Below are positions 7,298-14,683 of a stretch of 19,133 bases of DNA, piece after piece (within the stretch, counting starts at the first letter, position 1; every line of letters begins with the position of its first letter). This stretch comes from an uncultured Butyricicoccus sp. (GTDB taxonomy: Bacteria > Bacillota > Clostridia > Oscillospirales > Butyricicoccaceae). The position numbers were made by a program, and so were the translations under genes. The notes under the pieces were generated by a model. That model was not told where the DNA came from, did no database searches, and worked only from the letters and a program-made list of their open reading frames with translations. The stretch lies in assembly GCA_900547195.1 (NCBI GenBank), contig URFQ01000049.1, positions 1 through 19,133 on the forward strand. Reading direction: 5' to 3'.

Positions 7298-8323
7298 ATG
7301 GCAATCAATCTGGCAACCAAGTATTCGGACGAAATCGCGTCCACATTCAGCCGCGGCTCGTTTGTCAAGGGCAAGACCGCGACCACCTTTGACCTGACCG
7401 GCGTGAAAACGCTCAAGGTCTATACCCCGGTGACGGTCGATGAGGTCGATTATGTCCGTGAGGGCGCGAACCGCTACGGCTCGCCCACCGAAATGCAGGA
7501 CACTGTGCAGGAACTGACCATGACGCAGGATAAGGCGTTCACCCTGACCATCGACAAGGGAAACAACCTGGATCAGAACCTCACCAAGCGCGCGGCCGAT
7601 ATGCTGCGCTTGCAGCTCAAGGAAAAATCCGCGCCCGCGGCGGACAAGTATGCGCTTGCACGCTTCGCAAACATGGCGGGCACCATCGCGGCGCACGGCA
7701 AGCCGACGAAGAGCGACATCATTTCCCTCATTGGCGAGGGTATGCAGGCGCTCGACGACGGCCTGGTGCCGCCGGACGGACGCTACCTGTACATTTCCTC
7801 GGAAATGCACAAGCTGATCTGCCTGAGCGACGAATACACCGGCATCGACCCGCTGGGCGCGAAGGCCGTTTCCAAGGGCATTTGCGGCGAGGTGCTCGGC
7901 ATGGAGGTTGTGCGCGTGCCGGAAAGCTATATGCCGAAAAACTGCTGGTTTTTGATCACCCACAAGGATTCGGTGCTGCTGCCGTATAAGATTGCGGACG
8001 CGAAGGTCCATGAGGACCCGGTCGGCGTTTCCGGCGCCATCATCGAGGGCAGGCATTATTACGACGCATTCGTGCTGGGCGCGAAGTGCGCGGGTGTGTA
8101 CGCCTGCGTGGCAACCGGCGCCATCACCGCGGCCCCAACGAACACCGGCGGCACGCTCGCGTGCACCGACAGCGGCGCGGTCATCCGCTACACGCTTGAC
8201 GGCAGCGACCCGCGCTATTCGGATTCCGCAAAGGACTATGTGAGCAAAGTGACGGTGCAGTCCGGCGAGACTCTGCACGCCTATGCGCAGGCGAGCGGCA
8301 AGTATCCGTCGGCCGTAATTTAA
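7298..8323 (+). CDS. Major capsid protein with C-terminal Ig-like (CHB_HEX_C-type) domain
   Basis: A 341-residue protein preceded by AGGAGG. Residues about 1-270 read as a major capsid protein. Capsid-like stretches include KYSDEIASTFSRGSFVKGKT, the QDKAFTLTIDKGNNLDQN strand region, and a C-terminal part resembling coat proteins of clostridial phages that carry N-terminal arms and P-domains. Residues about 276-341 form a separate small beta domain with the signature YTLDGSDP (298-305) and a terminal KYPSAV strand. It resembles the chitobiase/beta-hexosaminidase C-terminal Ig-like domain (CHB_HEX_C_1), which in surface proteins binds or presents. Such domains on coat proteins usually sit on the outside of the shell as decoration. 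Scaffold gene upstream and connector downstream support the role. Confidence 0.85.
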   Translation: MAINLATKYSDEIASTFSRGSFVKGKTATTFDLTGVKTLKVYTPVTVDEVDYVREGANRYGSPTEMQDTVQELTMTQDKAFTLTIDKGNNLDQNLTKRAADMLRLQLKEKSAPAADKYALARFANMAGTIAAHGKPTKSDIISLIGEGMQALDDGLVPPDGRYLYISSEMHKLICLSDEYTGIDPLGAKAVSKGICGEVLGMEVVRVPESYMPKNCWFLITHKDSVLLPYKIADAKVHEDPVGVSGAIIEGRHYYDAFVLGAKCAGVYACVATGAITAAPTNTGGTLACTDSGAVIRYTLDGSDPRYSDSAKDYVSKVTVQSGETLHAYAQASGKYPSAVI

Positions 8324-8355
8324 AAAAGCGCATAAGCTGTGTTTTTTCGCACCTG

Positions 8356-8379
8356 CCCCCTCTTCGAAGACGGAGGGGG
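8356..8379 (+). other. Hairpin between major capsid gene and connector gene
   Basis: CCCCCTC (8356-8362) pairs perfectly with GAGGGGG (8373-8379) around a 10-base loop. No U-run follows, but a T6 run precedes at 8342-8347. The gap of about 90 bases is the largest inside the cluster. The hairpin could protect the 3' end of an abundant capsid transcript or reduce read-through into the low-copy connector genes. Confidence 0.45.
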
Positions 8380-8417
8380 ACGGGGCGGGGCGGGAGACAA
8401 AGGAACGGAGGATGGAC

Positions 8418-8786
8418 ATGACTGGAAGAGAATGCTTCCTGGCGGCAATGAACCTGCTCGGCGAGCAGGAGGAAGGGGCGGCGTATTACGAGACGTTCGC
8501 GCTCGGGGCGCTCAGGCAGTTGATGAACAACTGTTTGCGCGAAATCAATGCGCTGCGGCAGGCGGATGGGAAGGAAGAACTGAGAATTGCGCCGCAGCCC
8601 GGCGCGCTCGAGGACGCGCTGGATGCGGACGAGGCCATGGTGCGCGAATGCTTCCCATATGGGCTGGCCGCGCTGCTCGTTTGCGACGAGGATCACGAAA
8701 AGTTTAACTGGCTCGGCAGCGAGTTCGCCGCGCGGCTCGACCGCCATTGCCCGGCCGCGCAGTTCCTCGTGAAGGAGCTGTACTGA
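8418..8786 (+). CDS. Probable head-completion / connector protein
   Basis: A 122-residue protein starting MTGRECFLAAMNLLGEQEEG. ATG 8418 is chosen because GGAGG (8407-8411) directly abuts the alternative ATG at 8412. It is mostly helical, with hydrophobic helices around YYETFALGALRQLMNNCLREI and FPYGLAALLVCDEDHEKFN, similar in size and helical layout to head-tail adaptor proteins (gp6/gp15-like, or P22 gp4 by position). Such proteins bind the portal after packaging and hold DNA in. The stop codon overlaps the next start (TGATG), so translation is coupled. Role is inferred from position, length and fold pattern. Confidence 0.7.
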   Translation: MTGRECFLAAMNLLGEQEEGAAYYETFALGALRQLMNNCLREINALRQADGKEELRIAPQPGALEDALDADEAMVRECFPYGLAALLVCDEDHEKFNWLGSEFAARLDRHCPAAQFLVKELY

Positions 8787-10603
8787 TGCAGGCGGTATAC
8801 CAATTTGAAAATGCGGCGTCGGAGCGCGAGGTGACCGTCGAGCGGTTCGGAGGCGTGGATTTTTCCACCCACGCGACCAAGGCCGATTTGACGCATTCGC
8901 CCGACGCCTGCAACATGATGGCCGGGGAAACCGATTTTCTCGTCAAGCGGCCGGGATATAAAAAAATGGCGCAGGCGGAAGGGAAGGTCTACGGGCTGTT
9001 CGCCCTGCCGGGGGAAACGGGGGCTATTGTACACGCCGGGGAGACGCTGTTCCATATGAGCGCGGGCGGGACGCTGACGCAGCTGTGTACGGGGATGAGC
9101 CCCGCGTATTCCTTTGCATTCCGGATGAACGGGGCGCTGTATCTGCTCGATGGGCAGACCTACCGCAAGGTTTTCAAGCAGGACGGGAGCTGGACGGTAC
9201 AGGCGGTCAGCGAGGCGGCGTTTGTGCCAACGACCACCATTGCCGCGCCCCCGACCGGCGGCGGCGCCAGCCTGGAAGCGGTCAATCTGCTGACCCCGAA
9301 ACGCATCAACACCTTTGTCGGCAATGGGTCGGCCACACAGTTCTATCTGGACGCGCAGGACATCGACGAGGGGGAGGTCACGGTCACTGTGGACGGCGAG
9401 GCCGTGGCTGTGTCATCGGTCAACCGCTCGACCGGCGTGGTGACGCTGGCCAGCGCCCCGCCGAATGCAAACGGGCTGGCGAATGTGGCTGTTACGTTCT
9501 GTAAAACGGTGGAAGGCAGTGCGGATAAAATCCATAAATGCCGGTTCGCGGGCCTATACGGCGGTAAGAACGACACGCGCGTGTTCCTGTCCGGCAACCC
9601 GGACGAGCCGAACTGCGACTGGCAGAGCGGGCTGTTTGACCCCGCATACTTCCCGGATACTGGATATACAAAAATTGGTTCGGACGCGGCGGCAGTTGTC
9701 GGGTATGTGCGGCAGTACGAGAGCCAACTGGTCATCAAAGAAGGCGGAGGGCAGGAGGCCACCCAGTATTTGCGCACCTTTTTGCTCGATGACGACGGCA
9801 AGGCCGCTTATCCGCTCAAGCAGGGCGCGCAGGGCGCGGGCGGGCTGGCTTTCCGCAGCTTTGCCGCGCTCGGGGACACGCCGCTGTTTTTGTCGGCGGA
9901 TGGGGTCATGGGCGTATTCGGCACGGCTGTGACCGAACAGCGCTCGATTCGCAGGCAGTCGGGCACCGTCGATCCCAGGCTCGCCGAAGAGGAGAATTTG
10001 CAGGACGCGTGCGCAGTCGTATGGCGCGACAAATATTTTTTGGCCGTGAACGGACGGTGTTATGTGGCCGACGGGCGCGCGTACCGGGCAGACGGGTCGC
10101 CGGAATGGTATTACTGGGGTAATTTTCCTGCCACCTGTTTTGCGGTGCTGGACGGGCGGCTGTGGTTTGGCGCGGCGGACGGCCGTGTGCTGCGGCTGTG
10201 CGAGCGCGACGAGGCGGACGCCTTTCTCGACGACGGCGCGGCCATTGATGCATGGTGGTGCACACCCGACCTGCCGCTCGGCGGCTGGGGACGGGAAAAG
10301 CTGGTGCGCGAGGTCGCGCCCGTGCTTATGCCGTATACGCGGTCGGGGGTGAAGGTGACGTATGAGACCGACGCGGGCGAAGTATTGGCGCTTGACCGCA
10401 ACCTGGATTTGTTTTCGTTCGAAACGCTGGACTTTTCCCGGTTTACCTTCCGCTGCCGGCCGGGCGCGGTGCAGATGCGCGTGCGGAGGAAGCTGCACCG
10501 GGCGCGCACCGTCCGCGTGCGCATCCGCAACAACCGGCCGGGCGAACCGTTCGGCCTACTCGCTCTCGGGGTGCGGTATACCCTCGGCGGGCGCGGCGTG
10601 TGA
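8786..10603 (+). CDS. Large virion protein, probable DNA-stabilisation / tail-stopper protein (P22 gp10-like position)
   Basis: A 605-residue protein starting MQAVYQFENAASEREVTVER; AAGGAG lies 8 bases before ATG 8786, which overlaps the upstream stop. The N-terminus has VERFGGVDFSTHATKADLTH and a segment with KRPGYKKM. About residues 155-230 form a beta module (FVGNGSATQFYL...VTVTVDGEAVAV...NRSTGVVTLASAP) common in phage structural proteins. The rest is strand-rich with repeated short motifs (for example RCYVADGRAYRADGS), possibly propeller-like. In short-tailed phages the protein after the connector plugs the portal (gp10 of P22). I assign it by order and composition and cannot prove homology. 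It is full length, with no stop or shift. Confidence 0.72.
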   Translation: MQAVYQFENAASEREVTVERFGGVDFSTHATKADLTHSPDACNMMAGETDFLVKRPGYKKMAQAEGKVYGLFALPGETGAIVHAGETLFHMSAGGTLTQLCTGMSPAYSFAFRMNGALYLLDGQTYRKVFKQDGSWTVQAVSEAAFVPTTTIAAPPTGGGASLEAVNLLTPKRINTFVGNGSATQFYLDAQDIDEGEVTVTVDGEAVAVSSVNRSTGVVTLASAPPNANGLANVAVTFCKTVEGSADKIHKCRFAGLYGGKNDTRVFLSGNPDEPNCDWQSGLFDPAYFPDTGYTKIGSDAAAVVGYVRQYESQLVIKEGGGQEATQYLRTFLLDDDGKAAYPLKQGAQGAGGLAFRSFAALGDTPLFLSADGVMGVFGTAVTEQRSIRRQSGTVDPRLAEEENLQDACAVVWRDKYFLAVNGRCYVADGRAYRADGSPEWYYWGNFPATCFAVLDGRLWFGAADGRVLRLCERDEADAFLDDGAAIDAWWCTPDLPLGGWGREKLVREVAPVLMPYTRSGVKVTYETDAGEVLALDRNLDLFSFETLDFSRFTFRCRPGAVQMRVRRKLHRARTVRVRIRNNRPGEPFGLLALGVRYTLGGRGV

Positions 10604-10618
10604 GAAAGGAGGGAATGC

Positions 10619-10777
10619 ATGCGGTTCCGGTTTTGTGACAACGACACCGTGGCGCTCGCCGCCCTCGGCGTGGTGTGCCTGTGCGCGGTGTTTATGCAGA
10701 TGGAAAGCCTGTGTTCGGCCGCGGTCGGCGCGATCGGCGGGTATCTCGGATGCAAGGTAAATGGAAAGACAAAATAA
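10619..10777 (+). CDS. 52-residue two-helix membrane protein, holin-like
   Basis: ATG CGG TTC at 10619 follows AAAGGAGGG (10605-10613) with 5 bases between; the ATG at 10615 is too close. The product starts MRFRFCDNDTVALAALGV and ends with GGYLGCKVNGKTK. It has two hydrophobic stretches (about 10-26 and 31-45) joined by a short turn with a charged C-terminus, the shape of small class II holins. It has four or five cysteines, unusual for a holin. It lies between the stopper-like gene and the ejection-like gene, with ribosome sites on both sides. Alternatives are a virion membrane protein or a DNA-ejection aid. No endolysin is found next to it. Confidence 0.62.
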   Translation: MRFRFCDNDTVALAALGVVCLCAVFMQMESLCSAAVGAIGGYLGCKVNGKTK

Positions 10778-10789
10778 GGAGGAGACAGG

Positions 10790-11791
10790 ATGCTGTCAAC
10801 CATGATCGGCGCTGCTGTGAAAGCGGCAAGCGCAGCGGCGAAAAAAAGCGGCAATTCAGGCGGTTCGGGCGGAACGAAAAGCGCGGCGGTTTCGTTTGAC
10901 AAGGATTTCGATTACGCGGAGGCGATTGCAAGGACTACCGACCCGGTGAAGCGCGCCCAGCTGCTCGGGGCCCGGCAGGCCAAAATTGACGCGCTGGGGC
11001 TGGAGGGTTCGGTCGCAGGCAATGACGCCGTGTCACAGTGGAGCGGAAGTTATGGCCCGTACTGGGTGTCAGGCGGAAATTCCGGCACGCTGAGCGTGGC
11101 CGGGTTGTATGACGCTGCGGCCAAAGCGCGGCTTCAGGCGTTTGAGACCGCAAAGGAAAACATCCGGCAGCAGTTAAACGCCCAGTACAGTGAAATTGAC
11201 CGTTCGTACCGCCAGGGCATGACCCAGGCCGGGGTCAACGCCAGGCGGTCCGCGCTTGGAAACGAGGAAAAGCTGGCGGCGCTCGGGCTTAGCATGGGGG
11301 GAGCATACAGCGCGCCGACCTCGGGTTACACGGAGACCAGCCGTGTGGCGGTGGACAACGCCTACCGCAGCGACCTGAACGGCCTCGCCGAGGCGCGGCT
11401 GAGCGCGCGCAGCGCGGCGGCGCAGAACGCGGCGGCACAGGAAAACAGCCTGCTGAGCGGATACTATTCGGGCGAAGCATCCGCAGCGCTCCAGCAGGCG
11501 CAGAGCCAGCTGAACCAGTATAACGCAAACCGGAATTACTCCATTTCGCTCGCCGGCCTGACCGGATATCTGAACGGTACGCCCACGCTTAGCTATCAGC
11601 AGATGCAGGCTGCGGGCGAACAGACTGCATATGAGCAGGCTATGGCCCGCTGGCAGGCCTATGGGTATGCGCTGCCCGCCGACGCTGCGCTGCTGGGCGT
11701 TGCGGCCGGGACTCCGACATCCGACCAGAGTTACCGCAACGCGCAGCTCCAGCTCGACCGGCTTAAAACAAATTACCAAATCAGCAGATAA
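10790..11791 (+). CDS. Probable ejection / internal virion protein
   Basis: A 333-residue protein starting MLSTMIGAAVKAASAAAKKS. The N-terminal small hydrophobic Ala-rich helix, Gly/Ser-rich linker and long Ala/Gln/Asn-rich helical body (for example ARSAAAQNAAAQENSLLSGY and QAQSQLNQYNANRNYS) are typical of internal virion or ejection proteins of podoviruses, which enter the host envelope with the DNA. It is the last gene of the cluster; AGGAGG precedes the start. No downstream ejection protein with a transglycosylase domain, as seen in T7 or larger P22 sets, is present. The family could not be named, so the role is inferred from composition and order. Confidence 0.65.
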   Translation: MLSTMIGAAVKAASAAAKKSGNSGGSGGTKSAAVSFDKDFDYAEAIARTTDPVKRAQLLGARQAKIDALGLEGSVAGNDAVSQWSGSYGPYWVSGGNSGTLSVAGLYDAAAKARLQAFETAKENIRQQLNAQYSEIDRSYRQGMTQAGVNARRSALGNEEKLAALGLSMGGAYSAPTSGYTETSRVAVDNAYRSDLNGLAEARLSARSAAAQNAAAQENSLLSGYYSGEASAALQQAQSQLNQYNANRNYSISLAGLTGYLNGTPTLSYQQMQAAGEQTAYEQAMARWQAYGYALPADAALLGVAAGTPTSDQSYRNAQLQLDRLKTNYQISR

Positions 11792-11798
11792 ATCATTA

Positions 11799-11824
11799 TG
11801 CAAGTTGCACGAGCGTATCTTGCA
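11799..11824 (+). terminator. Weak hairpin after the phage cluster
   Basis: TGCAAG (11799-11804) pairs with CTTGCA (11819-11824) around a 14-base loop just after the last phage gene, followed by AATTTCGCAAAAATAA. It lacks a clear U-run, so termination here would be inefficient. Read-through into the following gene is therefore possible under SOS induction. Confidence 0.3.
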
Positions 11825-11842
11825 AATTTCGCAAAAATAACA

Positions 11843-11871
11843 TTGACGGACTGGTGATTTCGTAGTATAGT
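11843..11871 (+). promoter_or_regulatory. Sigma-A promoter of the DUF4914-like gene
   Basis: TTGACG (11843-11848) and TATAGT (11866-11871), each one base off consensus, are separated by 17 bases. The predicted start is near 11878 and leaves a leader of about 110 bases containing two strong hairpins. This separates the gene from the phage cluster. Confidence 0.78.
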
Positions 11872-11893
11872 AAAATAAGTGATAAATCGATTG

Positions 11894-11959
11894 ATTATCC
11901 CCCGCATTCCCGGGGAATAATACTTGGCGATGCCGGATTGCGCGCTGCTCCAATCCGGC
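11894..11959 (+). other. Two tandem leader hairpins upstream of the DUF4914-like gene
   Basis: Hairpin 1 (11894-11904 with 11911-11921) pairs ATTATCCCCCG with CGGGGAATAAT, 11 bp with one mismatch. Hairpin 2 (11932-11940 with 11951-11959) is a perfect 9-bp stem, GCCGGATTG / CAATCCGGC. Both lie between the predicted transcript start and the ribosome site AAGGAGG (11970-11976). Neither has a U-run. They may stabilise the mRNA or form part of a regulatory leader; I do not recognise a known riboswitch class. Confidence 0.55.
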
Positions 11960-11986
11960 CGCCCGCCGTAAGGAGGAACTGGTTCT

Positions 11987-13858
11987 ATGAATCGATTGCT
12001 GAGAAAATTCACCTTTTCACCCGAGATCGTCGATGTAATTGAAAGCTGCAAGGGGATCTTTATCCCGACCACCAAGCAGGAGCTTTATGACATGGTCTTT
12101 GGCACCGGCCGTTCGGGAAAGTACGACGTCGTTTATGATGTGCCCGGTCAGGGCGTGATTACAGAAGCCACGGTTGTCCGCGCTAAGAACGGCGTGGTCG
12201 TCAACTACGTGGAGGATTACATGCGCCGCCGCGACCCGGACTGCATGCGTATTGGCGACGATAAACCGACCGATAAGCCGCGTTTTTCCGACGTGTACGG
12301 CTTCCCGTTTGCGGACATGAAGAAGGAAACGCTCGAATGGCTCAAGAGCCAGGAGCTGATTTTTATGCCCTTTAATTCGGGCGGCAATATTTATGGCTAT
12401 GGTTCTATGCTCATTTGCCCGCGCAACGCAGCGTTTTTTGCATTTGCCATGGCGCATTTGCAGGGTTTTGTTTCCGCGGAGGACACCGAGGGTTATACGC
12501 CGCGCGCAATCGTTTATGTAGCGCCACCGTTCCGCCACACTCACTTTAACGGCAAGCAGGTGGTCGTGCATAACCGCCTTGACAACTGCCATGAGGTATT
12601 TTCCTACAACCTGTATCCGGGTCCGTCCGCGAAGAAGGGCGTTTATTCGGTTCTTCTGGACATCGGTGAGCAGGAGGGCTGGGTAACGGCCCACGCTTCC
12701 TGTGCCAAGATGACGACCCAGTACGACAACGATCTGGTCATTATGCATGAGGGCGCTTCCGGCGGCGGCAAGAGCGAAATGCTGCAGGATATCGTCCGCC
12801 GTGAAGACGGCCGCGTACTGTTGTCCGTGAACACGGTGACCGGCGAGGAAACCGTGCTTCATGTGGACCGTACCGCGCAGATTTCACCCGTATGCGACGA
12901 TATGGCGACCTGTTATCCGGCGCTCCAGACCGGCAGCGGTAAGCTGGCGCTGGCCGATGGCGAGGACGGCTGGTTCCTGCGTATGGACGGCGTGACCCAC
13001 TACGGCTGCGACCCGGTGTATGAGCGCATCTGCACCGAGCCGAGCGAGCCGCTTTGCTTCTTCAACATCCAGGGCATGGTCGGCGCGACCAGCCTGATTT
13101 GGGAGCACACGCTGGACTCCAACGGCAAGCCCTGTCCGAACCCGCGCGCCATTGTCCCGCGCGCCATGGTGCCGCATATTGTCACCGAACCGGTGGAGGT
13201 CGATATCCGATCCTTTGGTACCCGTATGCCCCCGTCCACCCGCGACAACCCGAACTATGGCATCATGGGCATGCTGCACTTTATCCCGCCGGCACTGGCC
13301 TGGATGTGGCGCCTGGTTGCGCCGCGCGGGTTTAAGAACCCCAGCATCGTGGGCGGCGGCGAGCTCAAGAGCGAGGGCGTTGGCTCGTACTGGCCGTTTG
13401 CAACCGGGCTGCGCGTGAAGCAGGCAAACCTGCTCCTCAAGCAGATTATTGACAATCCGAACACCCGTTATGTGCTGATCCCGAACCAGCATATTGGCGT
13501 TTACCGGGTAGGTTTTGCGGCGGAGTGGCTCAGCCGTGAATGGCTATGCCGCCATACCGGCCATGTGAAGCCGGAAAAGGTGACCCCGGCGCGCTGCCCG
13601 CTGCTTGGTTATGCCATGACCGAGATGACCATTGATGGGCAGTCCATCCGTTCCAAGTTCCTGCGCACCGAAACGCAGGACCGCATGGGCGAGGACGGTT
13701 ACGATGCAGGCGCGAAGATCCTGACCGACTTCTTTGCCAAGGAGCTGGATAAATTCTATACCGACGAGCTGGACCCGCTCGGCAAGCAGATCATCGACTG
13801 CTTCCGCAATGGCGGCACGATCGAGGACTATTGCAAGATCACGCCCATGCACTTCTGA
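11987..13858 (+). CDS. DUF4914-family P-loop protein, PEPCK-like
   Basis: A 623-residue soluble protein starting MNRLLRKFTFSPEIVDVIES; ATG 11987 follows AAGGAGG by 10 bases. It carries a kinase-type P-loop GASGGGKS (256-263) in the context VIMHEGASGGGKSEMLQDIV, reminiscent of ATP-dependent PEP carboxykinase and HprK loops. Other stretches are typical of this group as I recall it (GNIYGYGSMLICPRN near 133-147, FRHTHFNGKQVVVHNR near 182-197). It does not match the GTP-type PEPCK P-loop. From memory I place it in DUF4914, whose members are sometimes annotated as PEP carboxykinase; the reaction is unproven. It has its own promoter, a structured leader and a strong terminator, so it is a single-gene unit. 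Codon use (many GTT, TTT, CGT) hints at high expression compared with the phage genes. Confidence 0.7.
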   Translation: MNRLLRKFTFSPEIVDVIESCKGIFIPTTKQELYDMVFGTGRSGKYDVVYDVPGQGVITEATVVRAKNGVVVNYVEDYMRRRDPDCMRIGDDKPTDKPRFSDVYGFPFADMKKETLEWLKSQELIFMPFNSGGNIYGYGSMLICPRNAAFFAFAMAHLQGFVSAEDTEGYTPRAIVYVAPPFRHTHFNGKQVVVHNRLDNCHEVFSYNLYPGPSAKKGVYSVLLDIGEQEGWVTAHASCAKMTTQYDNDLVIMHEGASGGGKSEMLQDIVRREDGRVLLSVNTVTGEETVLHVDRTAQISPVCDDMATCYPALQTGSGKLALADGEDGWFLRMDGVTHYGCDPVYERICTEPSEPLCFFNIQGMVGATSLIWEHTLDSNGKPCPNPRAIVPRAMVPHIVTEPVEVDIRSFGTRMPPSTRDNPNYGIMGMLHFIPPALAWMWRLVAPRGFKNPSIVGGGELKSEGVGSYWPFATGLRVKQANLLLKQIIDNPNTRYVLIPNQHIGVYRVGFAAEWLSREWLCRHTGHVKPEKVTPARCPLLGYAMTEMTIDGQSIRSKFLRTETQDRMGEDGYDAGAKILTDFFAKELDKFYTDELDPLGKQIIDCFRNGGTIEDYCKITPMHF

Positions 13859-13872
13859 TTGGAATAAAACAG

Positions 13873-13910
13873 CAAGCCCCTGCGCCGTTGGCGCAGGGGC
13901 TTGTTTTTTT
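13873..13910. terminator. Strong intrinsic terminator, shared by convergent genes
   Basis: A perfect 14-bp stem, CAAGCCCCTGCGCC (13873-13886) with GGCGCAGGGGCTTG (13890-13903), a 3-base loop and T7 (13904-13910) ends the DUF4914-like gene. Read on the minus strand the same stem is followed by CTGTTTTATT, so it also serves the convergent flavoprotein gene, whose stop codon (13911-13909) overlaps the T-run. Confidence 0.93.
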
Positions 13911-14580
13911 ACATACCGAGATATTGAACATAGGCTGAGACCGACATAAGCGGCATAGAAAGCGCAATGCGCGTCTTGTCCGAGACCGCGCCATGGGTCG
14001 TCAGCTCAAAGCCCGCCTGCTCGACAGCGGCGAGATAGTTTGCGACAATGGGCTGTACAGCCGCCTGCTTGCTTTTCAGCAGCTTGCCGCAGCTGCGGTA
14101 GATCTCCAGCACCGGGTCACAGCAGCGGAACACGGCTTTCAATGTCTCAAAATTATTGTCGCCCGGGAAGCCGCAGTTTGCAATCGTGACAAACTGCTGG
14201 TGTTTGGGCTGTGCGTCCGCGAGGTCAAAGTTCCCATGATCCTGCACGATCAGAGGGGACTTGAGCGGCGCGAGCCGATCTACGAAGTTTTTGAGACAGG
14301 CCGTCATATTCCAGGTATAGACCGGTGTGCCGAAGCAGACCACGTCGGCAGACTGATATTTTTGAAGTAACGCGGTCATGTCGTCCTGCATGACACAGCG
14401 CCCCGGCGTTTGGAACCAGCAGGCAAAGCAGCCCTTGCAGTGCCCGATGTTTTCACGGATCAGGAATACAGTTTCGGTCTCCGCGCCCGCACGCTGCGCG
14501 CCGCGCAGAAATGCATCTGCGATTCCTTGTGTCGCGCTGTTTTCGGCAGCCGGACTGCCGTTGAATACGATAAATTTCAT
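13909..14580 (-). CDS. Flavodoxin-fold oxidoreductase, iron-sulfur flavoprotein-like
   Basis: A 223-residue protein starting MKFIVFNGSP; ATG 14580 is preferred to upstream in-frame ATGs because AGGAGG lies 8 bases before it and the N-terminal beta strand plus GSP FMN-phosphate loop (GSPAAENSATQ, 8-18) begin at once. C48-X2-C51-X2-C54-X7-C62 (CKGCFACWFQTPGRC) matches the compact cysteine motif CX2CX2CX4-7C of iron-sulfur flavoproteins, which in archaea and clostridia pass electrons and reduce oxygen species. FGTPVYTWNMTACLKNFVDR is the usual second FMN loop. Many related NADPH-dependent FMN reductases keep this cysteine set, so cluster binding is likely but not certain. It is a single-gene unit converging on the terminator at 13873-13910. 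Confidence 0.85.
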   Translation of the reverse strand: MKFIVFNGSPAAENSATQGIADAFLRGAQRAGAETETVFLIRENIGHCKGCFACWFQTPGRCVMQDDMTALLQKYQSADVVCFGTPVYTWNMTACLKNFVDRLAPLKSPLIVQDHGNFDLADAQPKHQQFVTIANCGFPGDNNFETLKAVFRCCDPVLEIYRSCGKLLKSKQAAVQPIVANYLAAVEQAGFELTTHGAVSDKTRIALSMPLMSVSAYVQYLGM

Positions 14581-14601
14581 GTTTTTTACCTCCTGCCTCT
14601 T

Positions 14602-14630
14602 ATTATACGGGAGGCGGCGCAACCGAACAA
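14602..14630 (-). promoter_or_regulatory. Possible promoter of the flavoprotein gene
   Basis: A perfect TATAAT (14607-14602, minus strand) has TTGTTC 17 bases upstream (14630-14625). The -35 box is poor. The transcript would start about 15 bases before the ATG, with the ribosome site at its very 5' end. Confidence 0.5.
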
Positions 14631-14651
14631 CCAACGCTCCGTAGAGTGTAA

Positions 14652-14679
14652 AAAGACCGGATGCATGCATCCGGTCTTT
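14652..14679 (-). terminator. Terminator of the nrd operon (perfect palindrome)
   Basis: A 28-base perfect palindrome (half-arm AAAGACCGGATGCA) lies 4 bases beyond the nrdG stop codon. On the minus strand the stem is followed by a T-run continuous with the arm (TCTTTTTAC), giving a good intrinsic terminator. On the plus strand it is followed by CTCTTT, so it may be bidirectional. Confidence 0.85.
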
Positions 14680-14683
14680 CTCT

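Noticed and set aside
7283..8419. Long minus-strand open frame opposite the major capsid gene
   Set aside because: Same reverse-frame effect of high GC; His/Arg/Val-rich with no domain and no ribosome site.
3400..11900. Attachment-site direct repeats flanking the phage cluster
   Set aside because: I compared the AT-rich ends by eye and found only short shared words and no tRNA end. A computed repeat search could still find a short core.
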